Positions 17,024 to 25,670 of a DNA stretch of 40,664 nucleotides are shown piece by piece. The notes beneath the pieces were generated by a model. That model searched no databases. It had not been told where the DNA came from and worked only from the letters and a program-made list of their open reading frames with translations. Positions within the stretch are counted from its first letter, which is position 1. Each line of letters begins with the position of its first letter. Source of the stretch: an uncultured bacterium (lineage in GTDB: Bacteria > Cyanobacteriota > Vampirovibrionia > Gastranaerophilales > Gastranaerophilaceae); assembly GCA_900554385.1 (NCBI GenBank), contig USHE01000001.1, positions 1 to 40,664 of the forward strand. The letters are read 5' to 3'. The translations under genes and the position numbers were made by a program.

Positions 17024-17091
17024 CAATGAATATTTCTAATGAAATATTTCTTGGAGATTTTTTGAAAAAACTTAATACAATCTCGTAATTA

Positions 17092-17118
17092 AAAAGCCTC
17101 TCTTTAAGAGAGGCTTTT
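17092..17118 (-). terminator. Rho-independent terminator of the sugar-phosphate transporter gene
   Basis: Inverted repeat aaaagcctctc / gagaggctttt with a 5-base loop, located directly beyond the minus-strand stop at 17124. The stem is flanked by A/T runs, so it could act on both strands. Confidence 0.85.
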
Positions 17119-17123
17119 AGAAT

Positions 17124-18512
17124 TTATGAATGTTTTTTCTTTTTTTCATCAATCATAAGTACCGTACAAATTGCTATACAGATTATTGCCGAGAATATCC
17201 AAAACGCAATAGCACCGTTCCAACCGAATTTATCAACCATAAAGCCAGTACCGGTTGCCGATAAAACTGCTCCGACATAACCGAATGTTCCGGTAAATCC
17301 TGTTGCGGCAGATGCAACTTTTTTGGAACTGCTTTCTACAGCACACAATCCTCCAATCATCATTTGAGGACCGTAAGTGAATGCTCCGAGCAACCCTATT
17401 AAAATAAAATCGATTGTGCTTATTGTGTTAAATTTTAAAAGAACAAGACAAGTTACAACACCTGCAAGATATATTAAATTAACAGGCGCTCTGTGTCCTT
17501 TGAATATTTTATCAGATATTAATCCTGCGCAAATTGTGCCTGCAATACCAACCAATGGCAGTGAACTTAATTTCATTGCGGCAAGTTCCAGTGAATTGCT
17601 TTTTGCTTCGTGAAGGTATTTTATCATCCAGTCTTCTGCGCCAAATCTGATTATGTATACAAAAATATAGGCGATTGCCAGAAGCCAGATTGTTTTGTTA
17701 TAAAGAATATTTTGTTTGAAGATTTCTACATAAGAACGATTATCTTCTTCTGTACAGTCAGCTTTTTTTGCAGCCGGTTCTTCTCTGTACGATTCAACAT
17801 CAGGAAGTCCCAGTGATTGCGGTCTGTCGCGTAATCTGTCAAAAAGCCAAATTGCAACCAGGATTGCCAGAGTTCCCGGAACGAAAAATGCCATTTTCCA
17901 GCCCCAGTGAGCAACTAAAAATCCCGAAATTATTACGCTTAAAAATGTTCCGACCTGATGTGAACAAGACCATAATGACCATTTTGATCCTCTTTCTGAA
18001 TTTGAATACCAGTAAGTTAAGCTTTTTGCAACAGCCGGAAATCCAGCTGATTGAAACCAACCGCTTGCCCCCCAGAAAAATACGAACAACCACAAAAGTA
18101 TGGTATTTGTTGGTAATCCGAAGAATGAAATTTGTCCCGGAGTAATAAATACTGCAGATAACCCGAAACAAAGGTTTGCGATTGCTGTCATTATTAATGC
18201 TGTAGGAAGAAACTTCCTTACGTCCGAACCGTCAGCCAGAACTCCGTTTACGAATTTACCGATACCGTATGTCAAATACAATGAACTCCCGAGTAAACCC
18301 AGTTCTGTATTTGAGTACCCGAATTCTGCGCTTAATCCCGGTAATGCAACCGCGATATTTTTCTTACATAGGTAAAAGACCGTGTATCCTATAAAACAAG
18401 CATAGAAAATTCTTAATCTCCAATGAGAATACATGCTTTTGACTTTTTCGTTATCCTGAATAGTCTCTTTTACAGGCGGCTCTTTAAAAAATTGAGCTAA
18501 TTTTTCTAACAT
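17124..18512 (-). CDS. Organophosphate:phosphate antiporter (UhpC/UhpT/GlpT-type MFS)
   Basis: A 462-residue, 12-helix major facilitator protein of the OPA family, expected to exchange sugar phosphates (or glycerol-3-phosphate) for inorganic phosphate across the inner membrane. Motifs close to UhpC include W-R-L-R-I-F-Y near residue 32, the first-helix Y-x-V-F-Y-L-C-K-K-N, G-I-G-K-F-V-N-G-V-L-A-D near 84, N-S-E-R-G-S-K-W-S-L-W, R-L-R-D-R-P-Q-S-L-G-L-P in the central loop, and Y-G-P-Q-M-M-I-G-G in the second half. The substrate cannot be fixed: glucose-6-phosphate or glycerol-3-phosphate are most likely. The start is 3 bases from the exonuclease gene stop, so the two form an operon, ended by the hairpin at 17092. 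Confidence 0.92.
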   Translation of the reverse strand: MLEKLAQFFKEPPVKETIQDNEKVKSMYSHWRLRIFYACFIGYTVFYLCKKNIAVALPGLSAEFGYSNTELGLLGSSLYLTYGIGKFVNGVLADGSDVRKFLPTALIMTAIANLCFGLSAVFITPGQISFFGLPTNTILLWLFVFFWGASGWFQSAGFPAVAKSLTYWYSNSERGSKWSLWSCSHQVGTFLSVIISGFLVAHWGWKMAFFVPGTLAILVAIWLFDRLRDRPQSLGLPDVESYREEPAAKKADCTEEDNRSYVEIFKQNILYNKTIWLLAIAYIFVYIIRFGAEDWMIKYLHEAKSNSLELAAMKLSSLPLVGIAGTICAGLISDKIFKGHRAPVNLIYLAGVVTCLVLLKFNTISTIDFILIGLLGAFTYGPQMMIGGLCAVESSSKKVASAATGFTGTFGYVGAVLSATGTGFMVDKFGWNGAIAFWIFSAIICIAICTVLMIDEKKKKHS

Positions 18513-18515
18513 AAT

Positions 18516-19433
18516 TTACTTCCCTGCTTTTATTATTTGAATATTTCTTGTTTCTGTTATTTCTTGACGGGCATCCTTAATCATTTCTCTTTTTTCTTCA
18601 TCAAGTCTGTATCCGCCGACTAGTCTGTCTACAAAACCGGTATTTAATTTTACGGCTTTTTCAAATGCTCCTACTTCTTCAAGAACATCTTTTATCTGGT
18701 GCAAATCATATCCAAAGGTTTGCTTTGAATTATATACAAGAGTTTCTCCTGATTGTGCCACAATTGGAGTTCCACCCTGTTCAAAATACAGTTTAAATAC
18801 TGATTTCAAGTCTTGTAATTCTGATTGTAATGTTGTTACTGTTTGTTGAATCCTTAAATATCTTTCAAAAAGATATTCTACATTTTCTAACTGTTTTTGT
18901 TCCCAATCATATTTTTGCAAATATAATTTTTTTAATTTTGGATACGCAAGTGCAAGACCCATAGTGTCAGCCATTGCGCGGTGGTGATTGTTTAATTCGA
19001 CGTGGAATTTATTTGTCAAAGCTTCCAGTCCGTGAGAATCTAAATCAGGATAAACTTCTTTGAACATTTGTTGTGAATCGATTCTTGTGTTTTTTATTTC
19101 GTTTCCTGTGACTCTTTTAGAAGCTTCGTTAATGAATGTATAGTCAAAAATGGCGTTATGCGCAACTATCGGATAATCACCGATAAATTCTAAAATTTTT
19201 GGCATAGCTTCTGCTTCGGTTGGGGCGTCTGCTACCATCTCTTGCGTAATCCCGTGAATTGCCATACTTGATTTTCTAATATGCTGTTCCGGATTTATAA
19301 GAGTTTGAAATTCATCTTTAATTTTCCCGTTTTCAAGTCTTACGGCGGCAAATTCTACCATTTTTTCTTTAGTGTAATCAAGTCCTGTTGTTTCTGTATC
19401 AAGGACTATCTCTATAATCTTTTTTCGTACCAT
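18516..19433 (-). CDS. DEDDh 3'-5' exonuclease (DnaQ / Pol III epsilon-like) with extra C-terminal domain
   Basis: The exonuclease core occupies about residues 1-175: Exo I D-T-E-T-T-G, Exo II H-N-A-I-F-D-Y-x-F, and the Exo III-epsilon H-R-A-M-A-D-T motif carrying the catalytic His and Asp. H-G-I-T-Q-E-M is also typical. Residues 180-305 are a helical extension of unknown role, so a stand-alone proofreading or repair nuclease is as likely as a polymerase epsilon subunit. The start was set at the ATG at 19433, preceded by aggataag and right before the family-typical N-terminus. A longer frame reaching 19697 would run through the oppositely oriented trxA gene and is not credible. Confidence 0.88.
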   Translation of the reverse strand: MVRKKIIEIVLDTETTGLDYTKEKMVEFAAVRLENGKIKDEFQTLINPEQHIRKSSMAIHGITQEMVADAPTEAEAMPKILEFIGDYPIVAHNAIFDYTFINEASKRVTGNEIKNTRIDSQQMFKEVYPDLDSHGLEALTNKFHVELNNHHRAMADTMGLALAYPKLKKLYLQKYDWEQKQLENVEYLFERYLRIQQTVTTLQSELQDLKSVFKLYFEQGGTPIVAQSGETLVYNSKQTFGYDLHQIKDVLEEVGAFEKAVKLNTGFVDRLVGGYRLDEEKREMIKDARQEITETRNIQIIKAGK

Positions 19434-19521
19434 ATTCTTATCCTGTCTATCTCTATTAAGATAATAGCATAAAAAAAATTTCTGTGGTAGAATTAGCGAG
19501 TATAAAAGTAAAGGAGAAATT
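19434..19521. promoter_or_regulatory. Divergent promoter region of the exonuclease and trxA genes
   Basis: On the minus strand an extended -10 (TGC then TATTAT, 19469-19461) serves the exonuclease operon. On the plus strand trxA has ribosome binding site aaaggag at 19510-19516. Confidence 0.5.
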
Positions 19522-19845
19522 ATGTCTAACGCAATAGATATCAATGATTCAAATTTTGAACAAGAAGTTTTGACGTCAGCAACTCCTGTTGTTGTTGATT
19601 TCTGGGCTCCTTGGTGCGGTCCTTGCAGAAAACTCGGTCCGATTTTGGATGAAGTTGCCGGTGAATTTTCAGGCAGAGTTAAATTTGTTAAGGTCAATAC
19701 AGATGAAAACTTACAAACAGCTAAAAATTATGCCATCAGCGGATTGCCAAGTCTTTTGGTTTTTAAAGACGGCAAGGCTGTTGAAAGACTTGTCGGTTTG
19801 ATGCCTAAGTCTTCAATTATTTCTAATATTGAAAAACATATTTAA
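19522..19845 (+). CDS. trxA: Thioredoxin
   Basis: A 107-residue cytosolic disulfide reductase of standard length. The active site W-A-P-W-C-G-P-C lies at about 28-35, followed by the helix R-K-L-G-P-I-L, the V-N-T-D-E-N motif, and the cis-proline loop S-G-L-P-S-L-L-V-F-K-D-G. Start supported by aaaggag at 6 bases. Monocistronic: a strong terminator follows at 19921. Confidence 0.97.
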   Translation: MSNAIDINDSNFEQEVLTSATPVVVDFWAPWCGPCRKLGPILDEVAGEFSGRVKFVKVNTDENLQTAKNYAISGLPSLLVFKDGKAVERLVGLMPKSSIISNIEKHI

Positions 19846-19920
19846 GTTAAATATTCTCAAGTTAGTGATGACTTTAGGTTGAAGATGATACTTGAATAAA
19901 TAATGTAACAAAATATAAAG

Positions 19921-19965
19921 CAGCGGTATTTGGCTCAAATGAGCTTGTACCGCTGTTTTTTGTTT
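19921..19965 (+). terminator. Strong rho-independent terminator after trxA
   Basis: Stem cagcggta / taccgctg (19921-19928 with 19948-19955) containing an inner gctc/gagc helix, followed by ttttttgtttt. It lies 75 bases past the trxA stop. Confidence 0.88.
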
Positions 19966-20067
19966 TATTAATATTTTTTCATATTTTTTATCTAAAGTTT
20001 TTTGTCCTTTTTGCCGTTAAAGAATGTGTCGAAGAATGTCTTTAAAGGAAAAAGAGGTTTTTAACAA

Positions 20068-23000
20068 ATGCTAGAAAGCATATCACAAATCAAAGATAAA
20101 GTTCATTCGTCAATGTATGAAACCGAAGGCAGAAAAACATACGATGTTGATAGTATCGTTGCCGAATTAAAGAAAGACGAAAAATTTAAGAATTTCAAAG
20201 AAAATGAACTTTATTCTTATGCATACGGCTTGATAGCGAACCATAATGCTCATGCGCTGAAAGGTGCATTGCAGAGCATGGGTTTTGATACAGGCAAACC
20301 TCAAGATCCTTTCTGGAGTCAGTATACCTATGAAGAAATCCTTAACATGGTTAATGACGGAGTTCAAGTGCCTCAGGAATTTATCGATTGGGCGTACACA
20401 ATGCAGGATTCTGATACCACGGCTTATCAGATAGAAGATTCAAGTGAAGACCCTAACGCTTATGACAATCTTGCTGGTGAAACAGGAAATATTGACCAGA
20501 GTGATATTCAAAAACGCGCTCAGGCTTTTGCTTCTAAAGCTCAAGCTCAGGAAAAACTTATTAACAATAAAGTTGAAGAAACAAAACCTATATTAAATAC
20601 GGTTCTGGCTGAAAAAAACGAATTGGAAAAAAATCAGAAATCAGCTTTAGAAAATCTTGCGTCTATGACTAAAGAGTGGAAAACTCTTGATAGAAAGTTT
20701 AAAAGCGGTACTCCTTTGTCTGAAGCCGAACAGAATAAGTATCAAGAACTTGGTTTAGCCTTGAATGACAGCAATAACGGTATTCTTTTGCAGACCAAAA
20801 AAGTTAGTGATGATATAGAAGAACTTATGACTCAGATTGATAGTATTGATATGCTATTAGGCGTTAACGAAAAAATTAACGCTGAAATTGAAGATATCGG
20901 TACAAGAATGTCTTGGTTTGAAGGTAATAAAAAGCATATTATCTTGCCAACAAACAATGGTAATCAAGTTACAGGGCTAAGTGCCGCATTCTATGTTGCC
21001 GCAATGGGTAATAATCTTGCTTACGATACAGGTTTGGCAGGTGTAAATCTGTTCTTTAATAATATGGAAGTTCAAAATCAACAGGAAATTCATATTAATA
21101 CAGCTGTCCAAACTCAAAAACAAGTAGATGTTGTGAATAATGCTGCAGACAATCAGGACGATAATCTAAAATATACAACCAACAAACAGTCTGAAAATAA
21201 AAACGACGATAATAAGACAGAACAAAACAACAATCCTCAAAATGGAGTTCAGCAACAGGAAACAGATGCAAATGAAATTATTAATCCTGAAAAAACACAA
21301 CCGAAAACCCCTCAGGCAGATGCAAAAGTTCCGGTACAAACAGAAGAACCGCTGATTTCTCAAGAAGAACCTGAAAATACACTTACAAAGGCTTTGAATT
21401 CTGAAAATAATCCAAAAACAAATGCTATAAATGCGCAATTCAACTCAAATGTTGCAGAAAATACTGACAATGCTCAAACTCAACAAGTTGCTGCAGATAC
21501 AACGGTTCAAACTTCTGCTCAAGCTGCCCAAACAACAGAAACTGAAGGTGCAGAAGATATTGCTGCTACAGATGAAGCCGGCGAAGTTACAGAAACTCCG
21601 GATACTTCTGTTGAAACAGAAGATCCGCTTAAAGCTGAAACTTCTCAAATGGTATCAGAATGTGAAAACAGAAATAATGCTATGGTTCAGGCTGAACAAC
21701 AAATTCAAGCTAAGGTTGAAGAAGTTAAGAAAATTAGAGCAAACAAAAGTAAAGATGATGCACAGCTTAAGAATGAATTGACAAAAGCTGTTACTGAATA
21801 CGATAAATTAGCACAAAAAGTTCAAAATGGTGAAACTTTATCAGATAATGAACAAAAAAGAGTAAAAGCATTAGAAAAAGCTATTAATGCAAAAAATGGT
21901 ACTATTATTACAAAAATTAAGGATAAAGTTACTGCATTAACAGGATTTGCGGATGCTTTAAATAATGATATTCAGCAAACTAAAGTTAATCAGGAGTTTG
22001 GTGAGCAGGCTGTTGCAAAAGGTAAAGAATATGCAAAAGCAACATTAGGCGATAGAGAATATCTTAAAGATTCAATGTTCGGTTTTGTTCATTTTAGTCA
22101 ACTTCCTAAAGAAAAGCAATATGATCTTCTTTATGGTAAAAAAGGTGAATCTGTTGGTCGTGACGCTATTGATAACGGAGAATTGCTTATCAGTAATGCT
22201 GCGGCTTCTCAGGAAAGATTAGCTAAGTCTTTACCTCTTGCAGGCTTTGCAATGAATTATTCGCAGGAACTCAATACTAAGCTTTCTGAAACTAACCAAA
22301 AGGTTAATGCTATAAAACAAAATCTTCAAGAGTCTGCAGAACAACAGGCAGATAATACCAATGGTCCTTCAAATGCAGAAGGCGAAAATTCTTCATCTAA
22401 GAAATCTAAAAAGAAAGATGAAGTTACCAAAGAAGATGGGCAAAAAATTGAGCAGCAAGGTAGAAAAGTTGAACAAGAAGGTAAAGAAGCCAAAAAAGAC
22501 GGACAAGATGCCAAAAAAGATAAACAAGCTACTGATAAACAAATTAAAAAAGAAACCGCGGCGTTAAAGGCTGATGAAAAGAGAATTGTTAATTATACTA
22601 AAGATTCTCAGCAAATTAACCAGCAATTTGAAGAAATGTCTATAGAGCTTGATGCTATTTTGGAAGCCAAAGCTCAAGCTTCAACAGAGCAGGAAAGTCC
22701 TGCTATGCAAGCAGGTCCGGCTCCTGCAAGAGCTTTAAATGCAAGAGGTGCTAACCCTAGAAGCGTTGGCTTAAATAATAGTGCGCCTGCTCAAAATATG
22801 AATGACAATATGTCTTCTCAGAATGATAATAATGCAAAACTTATGGCTATGGCTGCGGCTGTTCCAAATCTTGAAAAAAGATTGAAAACAAATGACAAAA
22901 CTATTAATACTATTTCAAAAGCGGCAACTGCAAAAAATAAAAAATTAAATAAGCTGTATAACTTGAAATATAAACAAGCTCAAGCTGACATGCGTGCTAA

Positions 23001-23355
23001 AGAAAAAAGCATGAAGAAGAATGAAAAACTCCAATCTACTGTTACTAAGACAGGATATATGTTCACTGGAACAAAACTCACAGGTCTTGCTTTGATGTCA
23101 ATGCCATGGTCTGCTGCTGTTGGTGCTTACATGTACGGTATCGGGAAATATGGTGAAATTACGTGTTACGTTACTAATGCGGCTATAGATGTTGCAAACG
23201 GTAATTTCTTGGGAGCTTTAGTGAACGTTGGTGCCGCTGCTTTAAGTTACTTCACAGGACCGAAAACCATCGGACCTGCAAATGCGGCTGTAAAAGGAGC
23301 TGCTACAGAGGGCGCCAAAGAGGTTGCTAAAGAAACCGGTAAAGAAGCTGTTTAA
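20068..23355 (+). CDS. Very large coiled-coil protein of unknown function, cut by a premature stop
   Basis: 1095 residues. N-terminal 1-150 is a soluble acidic domain. Two copies of a roughly 75-residue helical unit follow (about 195-275 and 566-640; both contain T-K, D-x-x-x-x-K, G-x-x-L-S-x-x-E-Q and N-G in register), separated by a Gln/Asn/Thr-rich low-complexity linker (about 340-530). Next are Lys-rich heptads (about 770-850), another disordered stretch, a basic coiled coil, and hydrophobic Gly/Ala helices (about 995-1075). The frame stops at TAA 23353-23355 inside Lys-Glu repeats (K-E-V-A-K-E-T-G-K-E-A-V) that resume unchanged after the stop and run on to 23799. The intact gene was therefore probably 20068-23799. 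No family recognised; a surface, secreted or cytoskeletal role is possible. Confidence 0.75.
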   Translation: MLESISQIKDKVHSSMYETEGRKTYDVDSIVAELKKDEKFKNFKENELYSYAYGLIANHNAHALKGALQSMGFDTGKPQDPFWSQYTYEEILNMVNDGVQVPQEFIDWAYTMQDSDTTAYQIEDSSEDPNAYDNLAGETGNIDQSDIQKRAQAFASKAQAQEKLINNKVEETKPILNTVLAEKNELEKNQKSALENLASMTKEWKTLDRKFKSGTPLSEAEQNKYQELGLALNDSNNGILLQTKKVSDDIEELMTQIDSIDMLLGVNEKINAEIEDIGTRMSWFEGNKKHIILPTNNGNQVTGLSAAFYVAAMGNNLAYDTGLAGVNLFFNNMEVQNQQEIHINTAVQTQKQVDVVNNAADNQDDNLKYTTNKQSENKNDDNKTEQNNNPQNGVQQQETDANEIINPEKTQPKTPQADAKVPVQTEEPLISQEEPENTLTKALNSENNPKTNAINAQFNSNVAENTDNAQTQQVAADTTVQTSAQAAQTTETEGAEDIAATDEAGEVTETPDTSVETEDPLKAETSQMVSECENRNNAMVQAEQQIQAKVEEVKKIRANKSKDDAQLKNELTKAVTEYDKLAQKVQNGETLSDNEQKRVKALEKAINAKNGTIITKIKDKVTALTGFADALNNDIQQTKVNQEFGEQAVAKGKEYAKATLGDREYLKDSMFGFVHFSQLPKEKQYDLLYGKKGESVGRDAIDNGELLISNAAASQERLAKSLPLAGFAMNYSQELNTKLSETNQKVNAIKQNLQESAEQQADNTNGPSNAEGENSSSKKSKKKDEVTKEDGQKIEQQGRKVEQEGKEAKKDGQDAKKDKQATDKQIKKETAALKADEKRIVNYTKDSQQINQQFEEMSIELDAILEAKAQASTEQESPAMQAGPAPARALNARGANPRSVGLNNSAPAQNMNDNMSSQNDNNAKLMAMAAAVPNLEKRLKTNDKTINTISKAATAKNKKLNKLYNLKYKQAQADMRAKEKSMKKNEKLQSTVTKTGYMFTGTKLTGLALMSMPWSAAVGAYMYGIGKYGEITCYVTNAAIDVANGNFLGALVNVGAAALSYFTGPKTIGPANAAVKGAATEGAKEVAKETGKEAV

Positions 23356-23469
23356 GAAGGCACAAAAGAGGTCGGCAAAGAGGTTGCCAAAGAAGGTACA
23401 AAAGAAATTGGTAAAGAGGTCGGCAAAGGAGCCTTAACCGCTTCTACAAGCGAGATTGTTTCCAGCCCG

Positions 23470-23799
23470 TTGAAACAATTAGCACAATCTAGTATGGATG
23501 TAATGCTTTCAAGTGCGACTGAAATGATGAAAGAAACTACAAAAGCTGTTTCTCAGCAGTTAGCGAAGGAAGCGGCAAAACAGGCACTAAAAGAAACTGT
23601 CAAAAATGTTGCTCTTAATGCTGCAACAGCAGCGATGCCGACATTAGTTGCTATGACACACAAAGAAAAAGTTGCCGAGCCTCAGAAAAAACAGCGCAGA
23701 CTTCTCTCTTATCAGGAAAGAAGAGCCCGTCAAGCTAAAATGGATAAGATTGAACGCACTACAAAAATTCTTACATCCAGAGGGCAGAAAAAAAGATAA
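23470..23799 (+). pseudogene. C-terminal fragment of the large coiled-coil gene, separated by one in-frame stop
   Basis: In the same frame as the preceding gene. Codons from 23356 continue the Lys-Glu repeat (E-G-T-K-E-V-G-K-E-V-A-K-E-G-T-K-E-I) without a shift and lead into this 109-residue stretch of amphipathic Ala/Lys helices and a basic tail (Y-Q-E-R-R-A-R-Q-A-K). There is no convincing ribosome binding site before the ATG at 23470. The repeat pattern predicts AAA (Lys) where TAA now stands, so one base change or a sequencing error explains the break. It ends just before a terminator. Confidence 0.6.
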
Positions 23800-23800
23800 A

Positions 23801-23836
23801 ATAAAAAAGCTGTTCTTTGAAGAACAGCTTTTTTAT
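23801..23836. terminator. Bidirectional rho-independent terminator
   Basis: 17-base perfect inverted repeat (23801-23817 with 23820-23836) with core agctgttctt, flanked by A and T runs, between convergent genes. Confidence 0.88.
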
Positions 23837-24367
23837 TTAGTAGTCATTATTTACGTAATCATCTTCATCTTTTAGGGATGACAAATCGTCTTTGTAACTG
23901 GCATCAAAATCTTCAGGTAAAAGTTCCGAATCCGGCCAAATCGTGTCACTGTCAAAACGGCAGGCATGAAGATTATAAGAATTTGTAAAATCTGAGTTGC
24001 TTAAATCACTTTCTGAAAAAATACATCCTGCCAAATCGCAGTCAGTAAAGTTACAATATGTCATTTCTGCATAACTACAGTCCGCACCTGTCAAAAGGCT
24101 TTCTGTGAAGTCACTTTCAATAACCTTGGCTCTGGTAAAATCTACAGATGTTAAATCTGCATTTGTAAAATTTATAAAAGACAGTATGCAATCAGCAAAT
24201 GAACTTGAGTTCAAATCAACATCTGAAAAATCTATTTCTGAAAGGTTAATACCGGAAAAATCGACTTCTGAAAGATCAACTTCTTCTTGCTCTCTTTTCC
24301 ATTCATTGAATTTTTCGGGGTGTTTACGAAGAATTTCTACTAATTCCTCTTTTGTATAATCTATCAT
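23837..24367 (-). CDS. Pentapeptide-repeat protein
   Basis: 176 residues. After a helical start (L-V-E-I-L-R-K-H-P-E-K-F-N-E-W, a common lead-in of cyanobacterial pentapeptide proteins), residues about 30-135 follow the A(D/N)LXX-type rule with F or L at every fifth position (V-D-L-S-E, V-D-F-S-G, I-N-L-S-E, I-D-F-S-D and so on), predicting a right-handed quadrilateral beta helix of about five coils. The C-terminus is acidic. The protein carries many Asp and Ser and little positive charge. No catalytic motif; function unknown, as for most of the family. Ribosome binding site aaaggag. Confidence 0.9.
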   Translation of the reverse strand: MIDYTKEELVEILRKHPEKFNEWKREQEEVDLSEVDFSGINLSEIDFSDVDLNSSSFADCILSFINFTNADLTSVDFTRAKVIESDFTESLLTGADCSYAEMTYCNFTDCDLAGCIFSESDLSNSDFTNSYNLHACRFDSDTIWPDSELLPEDFDASYKDDLSSLKDEDDYVNNDY

Positions 24368-24389
24368 TCTATTCTCCTTTTATAATATA

Positions 24390-25007
24390 TTATTTTGCGA
24401 TATCCGTCTGCATTGCCAGTAATACTGCCTGGGTGCGGTTTGTTACTTTTAGTTTTTTAAAAATATTATTCAAATGACTTTTTACTGTCACTTCTCTAAG
24501 AACTAGTTTTTCGGCGATTTCTTTGTTACTGTCACCTTTTGCGGCAAGTGTTAAAACTTCTTTTTCGCGAGATGTCAGAACAGGTCTTTTGTCGGTATTA
24601 TAAAGTAAGGTTAAATTTTTTTCAACAGGTTTTTGCCAATTTGCTCTCCTTAATACTGCTTCCATTCTCGCAAGCAGGTTTGGGAGGATAAAGGGCTTTA
24701 CTATATAATCGTCTGCTCCTGTTTTTAGTCCTGATATAATCTTTTGTTCTTCGTTTACGGCAGTAAGCATGATGACCGGCAGATGTTCTGTGTTGCTGTT
24801 GTTACGAATTGATTTTAGGGTTTCCCAGCCGTTCATATTTGGCATCATAACGTCTAAAAGCACGAGGTCATAGTTGTTTTTGGCAAGCAATTTCAACGCT
24901 TGTACGCCGTCTGTGGCGGTTTCTACATGATAGCCATAGAAAGGCAGTGCATCTTTAAGGTATTTAGGATTGTCGTCAACTAACAGAATTTTCGCTATTT
25001 CTGACAT
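24390..25007 (-). CDS. Response regulator, receiver plus LuxR-type HTH (NarL/FixJ family)
   Basis: The receiver domain (about 1-120) has the acidic pair D11-D12, phospho-acceptor Asp52 (L-L-D-V-M-M-P), the T/A switch L-T-A and the K-P-F lysine near 104. The C-terminal LuxR HTH (about 140-200) has L-T-S-R-E-K-E-V-L-T-L, S-N-K-E-I-A and V-K-S-H-L-N-N-I-F-K-K-L. It is expected to bind DNA after phosphorylation. It is the last gene of a four-gene minus-strand operon and starts 15 bases after the stop of another NarL-type regulator. No partner kinase is encoded nearby. Confidence 0.94.
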   Translation of the reverse strand: MSEIAKILLVDDNPKYLKDALPFYGYHVETATDGVQALKLLAKNNYDLVLLDVMMPNMNGWETLKSIRNNSNTEHLPVIMLTAVNEEQKIISGLKTGADDYIVKPFILPNLLARMEAVLRRANWQKPVEKNLTLLYNTDKRPVLTSREKEVLTLAAKGDSNKEIAEKLVLREVTVKSHLNNIFKKLKVTNRTQAVLLAMQTDIAK

Positions 25008-25022
25008 TAAACAGTTCCTTTG

Positions 25023-25670
25023 TTATACGATTTTATACTTTAAAGCTTTTAGGGCAGCTTGTAAACGGTCATCTACTTCCAATTTTTGCAGAATATTGGC
25101 AACGTGAGCTTTGGTTGTATTAATGCTTATAACGAGAAGTTGTGCTATCTCCATATTGCTGTATCCTTCTGTCATAAGTTTTAATATTTGAGTTTCCCGT
25201 GAGGTTAAATCATAAGATTTACTATTGTTTTCTGTGTCTATAACAGGAGAATTTACAGTGGCTTTTAATACTATATGTGCGATACTCGGATCAAACCACG
25301 CTGCACCGTCAGCTACGGATTGTACCACTTGAATAAGTCTTTGTGGTGTAATTTCTTTTGAACAATATGCATTTGCGCCTGCCTTAAGACTGTTGAGTAC
25401 TTCTTTTTCATCGTTGTGTGAAGTAAGTATAATTATTTTTACATCTTTATTTGATGAACGAATTTGTTTTGTTGCATCAATTCCATTCATTGCAGGAAGA
25501 CCAAGATCCATTATAACGATATCAATTCTGTTATTGTTAAAAATTTCGATAGCCTGTTCTGCAGAATCAGCCTCAAAGAGGGTATCAACATAATCAACGC
25601 CTTCAAAAGTCGTTTTTAATCCAAATCTCGTAAGTTCATGGTCTTCTACTATTAAGATGTTCTGTTTCAT
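25023..25670 (-). CDS. Response regulator, NarL/FixJ family
   Basis: 215 residues. Receiver with E9-D10, phospho-acceptor Asp55 (I-M-D-L-G-L-P), L-T-S switch and a C-S-K-E lysine. HTH with L-T-S-R-E-T-Q-I-L-K-L, S-N-M-E-I-A and T-T-K-A-H-V-A-N-I-L-Q-K-L-E-V. The start overlaps the stop of the upstream TPR gene by 4 bases, so the two are translationally coupled. It differs enough from the next regulator that the pair is an old duplication or two separate recruits. Confidence 0.94.
   Translation of the reverse strand: MKQNILIVEDHELTRFGLKTTFEGVDYVDTLFEADSAEQAIEIFNNNRIDIVIMDLGLPAMNGIDATKQIRSSNKDVKIIILTSHNDEKEVLNSLKAGANAYCSKEITPQRLIQVVQSVADGAAWFDPSIAHIVLKATVNSPVIDTENNSKSYDLTSRETQILKLMTEGYSNMEIAQLLVISINTTKAHVANILQKLEVDDRLQAALKALKYKIV

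Noticed and set aside
17012..17026. TTG start of gmk
   Set aside because: The TTG directly precedes, and its next two codons form, a perfect TATAAT box, without a ribosome binding site. The ATG at 17011 is more plausible.
19434..19697. N-terminal extension of the exonuclease to 19697
   Set aside because: It would overlap most of trxA on the opposite strand. The ATG at 19433 has a ribosome binding site and gives the normal family N-terminus.
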